NCBI GenBank assembly: GCA_026874595.1 | Contig: CM049310.1 | Coordinates: forward strand, 36,967,558 to 37,031,557 | Origin: Sipunculus nudus | Taxonomy: Eukaryota; Annelida; Sipuncula; Golfingiida; Sipunculidae | Direction: 5' to 3' | DNA: 64,000 nucleotides | Notes under the pieces: generated by a model | What the model was told of the DNA's origin: nothing | The model's input: the letters and a program-made list of their open reading frames with translations, nothing else | The model's database searches: none | Shown: positions 57,971 through 64,000 of the stretch, in pieces | Layout: each line of letters starts with the position of its first letter | Position numbering within the stretch: the first letter of the stretch is position 1 | Translations under genes and position numbers: made by a program

Positions 57971-60900
57971 CTGAAGGGCCTGTAATATAGTGTTTAATAG
58001 GTGCGTTTCTTCTCTACTCTCTCTTCCGCTCGCAAATGTCTTTCGTCCTGTCATTGAGGGCATGTTTGTTTTCTTATGTTTTACTGCCAATTAGATGCAT
58101 AATTTATGAATTAAATTATTTTCCATACCAGTGCTCCCTGAGTCGATGCCACGGATGTCATAAATGGGCCATATAGGTGGGTTTTTTAAGATTTTCGTCC
58201 ATGTCTAGATCACTTTTCTATTCATCTAGTCCCGTATAACTTTCCGAAGTAAAGTATCGCATGGTAGTGAATTTTTCTGAGCACAGTTGGTCCTGTCTTG
58301 AATGTCACAGGGGAATTTCTAGCATATATCAAAATGTTTACTGCTGTGTATATACATACGATTATAACTAAATGGAGAAAAACAAGTCAAAGTGTACCAC
58401 AAAATATAGTAACGAAATTAACACTGCTCTGACACTGTGACCGCTAATGTTATGTTTTACCAATGCTAGGTTGTTTATAGTACCTATTAATACATCAGAA
58501 AAAAATACAAAATGAATTTTTCAGATTTATATATTGCTACAAATGCACTTTCTGCTGAATAGATTCATAGATTAACTATATTCGAATTTCACCATCCAAA
58601 ACCACCCTTTCTGCTTCTTTCTTTTCGAATCACTAGGTGAAAGACTTTCTCCCTGTCTCTATCTGGAACGGTCAAAGTCATACTTTATATATTACGTAAT
58701 TTTTTTGCCTATTCAAAAACCTAAACTTCTTGAAATGAATAATTTCAATATATTTTACCAATATTCTTAGTATGTCTATCCAAAACTTTTTTTTTGTCCG
58801 AGGTGCATGCATTGGTGAGTAACCCTACCGTCCTTATGACGTAAAGACTTTTATCTTTGAAGGGCTTCAAATGAGCTTATATGAGATTACTTCACATTAC
58901 CTATTACATTCTAAATATCCTTATTTTGCAACACTTGTGCCGTCGCCATGACCGGATTCCTACATACGCAGTAATGGCTTGCGGAGAAAAAAAACAATCG
59001 TGGCAGTTTAACTTGTGACATGTCAGACACGTTAGGGTCAGGTAAATAATATCAGGCAAGGAATTTTATTGGTAAGACTTGCATAAAGGCAGTGCTATTT
59101 ATAATCGTAAATTCACGTAATGCTTTTAGGGGACAATGCCTCCTGTGTTCTATATGAATGCTGGGCGGGTTGTAATATGATTGATAGATCCGTCGCCTAA
59201 AACCCACGCCATTGATTGACATCAGTAGTGGTCCAGTCAAAAGATTAGACTAGTCATTTAACAGATCATTCCCCTGTTTCAAGTTAGATGTCGTCATGTC
59301 CCGGTGTCGATGGAAAGCCTTGCCAAACATCCATTCTCATTTATCTCTATATATCCATTCCAATTCAACAGACGTCAGCAGAATTTGGACAAGAATTTAC
59401 GCCAAAGATTCAAATGATCACGGAATGCTTCATTTGATTCAACGATGACGTGATTGATACTGTGAGCAAATTTCAAGGATTTGCATTTTGACTGAACAGG
59501 TATCGGATCATGTGTCCGGTTTTGTCCCGCATGTCACGGTTCCTTGTCGACATTCCTCACACGCTTACTGGCAAATATAATACAAATAATCGGGCGATAT
59601 GTCAAAACTATCACTGGAAGTGATGAGTTTCATTGAAATGAAGAAATATTTACGATCCTGTTAACACCAGTGTATATTAACATTGACGGCCATCAAAGGG
59701 AGATACATGTATTTTTTCTCAGACAGACGCAGCGCAAATTCTTGTACTTTTCCTAGAAGCACCCAACAAGTGTTTTATGTGTACTTGATAATATTGTAAA
59801 AACGAATGACTACATTTTAAAACTTTCAGAAGAAATATGTTCAAACCAAATGGCTAAATATTAACAGTGAAAGCTGACGCCCACTTCTTAAAATGTTTAT
59901 GCTTTCAACTCATGATGTGTTAACAGAATAAAACACGTGAATCATACAAGTTTAAAACCAAGAACCAGTATCTGGAAAAGTAGCAAATTTCTATTTTATT
60001 TTATTTAAAGTTTCTTGGAAGAAACGGCGTTTAATAACAGACACACGGGTGGTCACTGATCGCTGATCCGTATGTCTCTGCAAGTATAAACCTGATCAGG
60101 TCAATAAAAGATCTGTCCAATCAAAAGGTGAATCCCTTAAAGTTGCATACTTAAAAAGTCTAGTGCCCGATGAAGCATATAGAGCACTCCTTATTTATTA
60201 CCTTTTCAGTGCACTTTGTGATCAGCAAATACACCCATAAATCTTTGGCGTGAATTCTTGGACGTGAGGCTTATTCTGGTGTGTGTGTGGGGGGGGGGGG
60301 ATAAATGAGAATAACTAGATTTTGCTGTCCACGATACCGGGAAAAGGTGACATCTAGCGGGAAACAGAAGAATGAACTGAAGCAATGATTGCCGATATCT
60401 ATCAGCTTGGTTACCAGCAAAATAAATTGATGACATGGGTAAAAAGCGATCAATCTGTCAATAATATAACGACCCGCCAAGTTTGATACAGAACTAGCAT
60501 CACAAGGGCATTATATCCCATATATGCATTATGTACATACATATGAGAATAGCTTAAATTGCGCTGTCGCTATGTATGTCTAACAAATAAAATTCATTGC
60601 CTGATGAGTTTACTTGACCCGAATGTGTTTGACAAAGTTAACCTGCCACAACTAATGGGTCTGATGCGTGACTGGATTTCCGAAAACAGTTAATGCTAAA
60701 TTAGGATATTCAGAATCTAACGGGTGGTTTACCTGGTGTATGTTTAGGTATTGTGACGTATCTTAGATTAAGCTCATCTCATTTGATTACATATATTCTG
60801 TTTAAAAGTAATAGGAACGATATAGTCATAAAAATCACCAATGCAGGCACATTCTCCGTTTCCTCCTATGAATTAGACATTTTCAAACATATTGGTAAAA

Positions 60901-61200
60901 ATATATTGAAATCATTCAATTTAATAACCATAGGTTTTTATTCGACAGCATTCAATTTTAATATATAGTATGAATTGTGCCAGACAGAGACAGTGGGAGA
61001 TATCCTGTACCTGGTGATAAAGGAGAAAGGAATACAGAAAGGGAAAAAGGAAAAGGGGATGGCGTTTGGGTGAAGAAGTTAGTTGGATCTTTAAATTAGA
61101 ATTAAGTGATTATTGGAGAATCGAATGAGCGATAAGTTTATGCATGAATATCTAAATATTGATTGCGCTCTGTTTTTTTTTTTTTTTTTGTTTTTTTTTT
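57971..61200. other. Intergenic
   Basis: 3.2 kb of AT-rich sequence. No gene or repeat family supported. A G run lies at about 60289-60301 and a poly-T tract at 61172-61200, which forms the pyrimidine tract of the gene D acceptor. Confidence 0.5.
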
Positions 61201-61204
61201 CAGG

Positions 61205-61274
61205 ATGTCTGCTAAATTAATAGGTGGTGTAACCTATCTAATATTAGCACAGGCATTGTTTTGTCACAGCAGAG
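61205..61274 (+). CDS. Gene D, exon 1: signal peptide
   Basis: A very strong acceptor (tttttttttcag) precedes G-ATG, so there is an untranslated exon upstream. It encodes MSAKLIGGVTYLILAQALFC then HSR, a typical signal peptide with a hydrophobic core, and ends in phase 1 at a gtaact donor. The next in-phase open exon is at 63541, giving a small secreted product. Unrelated in sequence to the gene B signal peptide. Confidence 0.65.
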
Positions 61275-61459
61275 GTAACTCCGTTAATATATTTTTGTAG
61301 TATACTTGTGCTTGCTCTAGTCGAGTTACCACTACATCTTGGTGAACAGGCCAAAGTACCCCAAATCGTCTCATAGACTGAAGGAATTTATGACACAGTG
61401 GTGACACGAGAAGCCATGTAAAACCGTTTTATACAGAGTGCCAGAAGGAGGGAGAATCC

Positions 61460-61996
61460 ATGGCAGTAAAGAGTTGCATACTGGAAGAGCTACTGCATCA
61501 AGCGAAAGAGAAAGGCATAGGAGTGACCAGTGAGATATTGAAAACAAGATTCTTGACCGAACTACGGGATGACAGGATAAGAAATGCAAAAAGGCATAAG
61601 TTTGATCCTTGTGTGCACTTTGATCAGCTGAGGAGAGAGGTAAGAGCGGGTGGCAAAGAAATGAAGGCCGGTCCACAGTTGCAAGGAGGTCAACCGAAGA
61701 AAGTACAGTAAAAGATTCGAGAAAGTCACGATGTTAAACGGTTGCTGGATAGGTTACATGCATTGCAAAACCAAATGGCCGAGCAGCATACATCTAAATC
61801 GAATGTCATGGATATGTGTTAGATTTAAGAAAGACTGGAAAGGATAAAAGAGCGATTAATCATTAACTATTAGAAAGCCTACCAGAGCATAGATCCTGTG
61901 AGGCTGAGCGACCAGATGACGTAGGAAATAGCGACATTTACCAGGATCGTGGAGCATACCGGGATCGTGGGCCTTACCAGGATCGTGGACCATTAA
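61460..61996 (+). mobile_element. Retrotransposon Gag-like relic
   Basis: Within the gene D intron, an 83-codon open frame reads LEELLHQAKEKGIGVTSEIL, then KTRFLTELRDDRIRNAKRHK and FDPCVHFDQLRREVRAG. That is the style of LTR-retrotransposon Gag C-terminal helices (F..GLRD..I.NA.RHK.D). After a stop, KRLLDRLHALQNQMAEQ and a YQDRGAYRDRGPYQDRGP repeat follow in other frames. It breaks off where the MITE at 61997 begins. Confidence 0.5.
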
Positions 61997-62825
61997 AGCC
62001 CCAGTCACAATGGCACCTACAACCGGTTTACGACAGGTTACAATCACCTACGACTTGAAAATTGTAGGTAGTTTTGGAAAGGTTGTACGACAGGTCATTA
62101 TAAGTCGCAAGAAGTCGTATATTGTCTTAACTAGTCTAGAGAACTTCTAACCAGTCGTACGTGGAATGCGAACGACTACGTCTAATCGGCAGTGGTCTTG
62201 GAGAACCGGTGGCACTCTTTCGTTGCCGTACGACTAGTTTACGAGTGGTCGTAGGTAGTCTTAATTGATCGGTAGCAATCGAAGCAACGGAGCGGTCGCA
62301 GACTGGTACCGACTTGTCGTACTATAGGCTGTTAGACAGTCTACGACCAGTAATCGAGTGGTAAAGACTGGTCACGACCGATCCCGTTTAGTGGTATGAC
62401 GAGTAGTACGACTTTTGTTGACACGTGACTAGCACATAGAGGGATACATACAAAGGGCCAGATAAATTTGAATTTGTAAGATGCATAGCATAAAAGCCAT
62501 TCATGGTAAACTGATTTTTTTTGTGCATGGCGGAGTGTATGGCAGGGGTATATCTCCCAAAAATAGTGGAAATTTGAAAAAAGAACACTTTTCATTGTTC
62601 AATTATATTGTGATATATTATTAGGAAATTATACACCTGAAATAGATAGTAAGTAGCTACTGCTTAATACCCATTGTTTTCTTTATATTGTGTCCCTGGA
62701 TATTCACAATATAATTTGTATGAAGCTGATATCAAGCGACAAGTCGCAGGTGGTCGGCTATGCCTAGTCATGACCATGAAGTCGAAGGTGATCGTAGGCA
62801 ATCGTAGGCATGTGTGACTGGGGCT
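61997..62825. mobile_element. MITE-like element (AGCCCCAGTCACA ends)
   Basis: Perfect 13-bp terminal inverted repeats, AGCCCCAGTCACA at 61997-62009 and TGTGACTGGGGCT at 62813-62825. The left half is packed with tacgac/gtcgta motifs in both orientations (for example 62030-62350). No transposase frame; a target duplication is not obvious. It sits in the Gag-like relic. Confidence 0.75.
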
Positions 62826-63042
62826 AAATAGTATACTTAAATAGTAGCGTGAAAGGCGGAAAAGTCCATCGTCGAGTTCTGTGCTGTTGTCTATTGTGTT
62901 GTGTCCGTGTGATTTCCATTGTCCCGACTGCAGAACTTGGTTGTGTGTCTTTGCCTGATCCCACAAGAACAGACCGGGTTCGCGACGACGTCCAAACAAG
63001 AGGGGGCGATCCGTAAGGGTGCAGCTTCACAGCTTCAGAGGT

Positions 63043-63046
<4 letters not shown>

Positions 63047-63079
<33 letters not shown>
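63047..63079. repeat. (TA)n microsatellite, TRIM target
   Basis: The TA tract is interrupted by the TRIM and resumes at 63494-63533. Confidence 0.9.
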
Positions 63080-63083
<4 letters not shown>

Positions 63084-63224
63084 ACCGGACACACAAAAGC
63101 GTTCCTACTGGCCTTGCTAGTGAAGCTTGCTTTATTAGCGAAGCGGTAGAACGTCTGACTTGTGTGTCACAGGTTACGGGTTCGAACCCACATTCGGGCC
63201 TGGTTACTATTTTCACCCGTTACA
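63080..63224 (+). mobile_element. TRIM 5' LTR (145 bp) with tRNA-like A and B boxes
   Basis: Starts TGTAACCGGACAC and ends CACCCGTTACA (TG..CA, 6-bp inverted termini). By eye it is identical over 145 bp to 63349-63493. It contains tagcgaagcgg (63136-63146), a good pol III A box, and ggttcgaaccc (63179-63189), a good B box 43 bp on. The sequence between resembles a tRNA anticodon arm. Confidence 0.9.
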
Positions 63225-63348
63225 ATGGTGGCAGCGGTGGGATCCGGGGAGTTGGTGTCGTGGCATGATGCCCCACCCAGTTCACGTGTGTGACCCCCGG
63301 GATAGATCCCACGTTCTGGGGACAGAACGTCCTCGAAGAGGGGGTGAA
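63225..63348 (+). mobile_element. TRIM internal region with polypurine tract
   Basis: Only 124 bp, non-coding, from the primer-binding site to a polypurine tract (gaagagggggtgaa, 63335-63348) that abuts the 3' LTR. With no coding capacity it must depend on another element's enzymes. Confidence 0.85.
63226..63243 (+). promoter_or_regulatory. TRIM primer-binding site, complementary to tRNA-Leu
   Basis: TGGTGGCAGCGGTGGGAT lies one base after the 5' LTR. It is the exact complement of the last 18 nt of a eukaryotic tRNA-Leu (…ATCCCACCGCTGCCA plus CCA, from memory of human tRNA-Leu-AAG). This is the classic minus-strand priming site of LTR retrotransposons. Confidence 0.8.
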
Positions 63349-63493
63349 TGTAACCGGACACACAAAAGCGTTCCTACTGGCCTTGCTAGTGAAGCTTGCT
63401 TTATTAGCGAAGCGGTAGAACGTCTGACTTGTGTGTCACAGGTTACGGGTTCGAACCCACATTCGGGCCTGGTTACTATTTTCACCCGTTACA
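63349..63493 (+). mobile_element. TRIM 3' LTR (145 bp)
   Basis: Identical to the 5' LTR as read. Followed directly by tatata, matching the tata that precedes the 5' LTR: a 4- or 6-bp target duplication, not decidable inside (TA)n. The whole element is 414 bp. Confidence 0.9.
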
Positions 63494-63540
63494 TATATAT
63501 ATATATATATTTATATATATTTATATATATATATTGCCAG

Positions 63541-63701
63541 GAACAAAGCTGCAGAGAGACATTCACTACCATTTGGGTACGATACAAACTCTTCTCGAAA
63601 ATATAAGGGACAAGAGTAATAGAAATGTGACGGTCATATGCGTAAAAGTCACACAATTAAGACCAGCGTATGATATCCGTGGCACCGGCTCAAGCGCATA
63701 G
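63541..63701 (+). CDS. Gene D, exon 2: mature small secreted peptide and stop
   Basis: Acceptor atattgccag, phase 1 in, fitting exon 1 exactly (combined 231 nt, 77 codons including stop). It reads GTKLQRDIHYHLGTIQTLLE, NIRDKSNRNVTVICVKVTQL and RPAYDIRGTGSSA, then TAG. A predicted helix precedes a beta-like VTVICVKV stretch. It has one Cys and a possible N-glycosylation site (NVT). Family unknown. The acceptor's upstream tract is TA repeat, so splicing strength is uncertain. Confidence 0.5.
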
Positions 63702-63751
63702 GACAAAAGGCACCGTGGGGCGGATTATTCAATTAGTCAATTTTTATTCGC

Positions 63752-63757
63752 AATAAA
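63752..63757 (+). terminator. Poly(A) signal for gene D
   Basis: AATAAA about 50 bp after the gene D stop codon. Supports 63541-63701 as a terminal exon. Confidence 0.5.
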
Positions 63758-64000
63758 ACATACATAAGAAAACACACTTGTCCTTACATTATAACCGGTT
63801 ATATTATACTATGAGTTACAGCTACTTAAATCAACTGGAATTTTTTTCGAACAGTTGCATATATTGCAGTGATGGTACATGTCATATAACCGCATGTACA
63901 GCTATTTGTTAAATAATTGACACATGGCATATATATAGTAACTGTTGTAGTTCTTGATAATCATATCCTTCTTCGCATTTCCTGAAATCAAATATTACGA
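63758..64000. other. Right edge, nothing recognised
   Basis: AT-rich sequence beyond the gene D poly(A) signal. Confidence 0.5.

Noticed and set aside
63110-63200. A functional tRNA gene in the LTR
   Set aside because: A and B boxes are good, but the acceptor and anticodon stems do not fold cleanly and the sequence is part of a repeated LTR.
62824-63485. Several open frames on both strands with Ile-Tyr runs
   Set aside because: They arise from (TA)n and from translating the TRIM LTRs twice; identical peptides at both LTRs show this.

Overview
The window is eukaryotic and looks like an AT-rich lophotrochozoan, most likely bivalve mollusc, genome. Coding sequence comes as short exons bounded by GT/AG sites and separated by long introns. 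The introns and spacers are full of microsatellites, poly-C/G runs, MITE-like elements and dispersed repeats of types common in bivalves. No bacterial, viral, rRNA or CRISPR feature is visible. The organism call is inference from style; no species is claimed.

The core is a cluster of secreted, cysteine-rich, multi-domain genes built from mostly phase-1 exon modules. Gene A (+, 641-5654, 5' end outside the window) has a calcium-binding EGF, a six-Cys Sushi-like module, a two-exon module and an ephrin-receptor-like GCC2/GCC3 module, then stops. Gene C (-, about 34544 to 14938) carries a second copy of the last four exons of that series, in inverted orientation. They are preceded by two Sushi/CCP exons and a 5' part I do not recognise, made partly of 25-33 bp microexons. 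Gene B (+, 41631-53833) is a complete relative: signal peptide, CCP, EGF, the same Sushi-like, two-exon and GCC modules, and two terminal EGFs. Gene D (+, 61205-63701) appears to encode a 76-residue secreted peptide in two coding exons.

The copies differ in health. Gene A is open throughout. The 3' half of gene C has two nonsense codons and a 1-nt exon-length change, so it is either decaying or now ends just after the second CCP. Gene B has single-base frame problems in three exons, at least two of them at or near homopolymers, so sequencing or assembly error must be weighed against real decay.

Layout: 1-6.3 kb gene A; 6.9-12.0 kb a 22-bp minisatellite whose unit is one base from a palindromic estrogen-response element; 12.0-14.9 kb MITEs and low-complexity sequence; 14.9-34.5 kb gene C with repeat-filled introns; 34.5-41.5 kb spacer with dispersed repeats; 41.6-53.8 kb gene B; 53.8-61.2 kb spacer with a 45-bp tandem repeat, a CR1/L2-like LINE end, a ~370-bp tandem duplication and a C-type-lectin remnant; 61.2-63.8 kb gene D, whose intron holds a Gag relic cut by a MITE and a miniature LTR element (TRIM) with identical 145-bp LTRs that contain tRNA-like A and B boxes.
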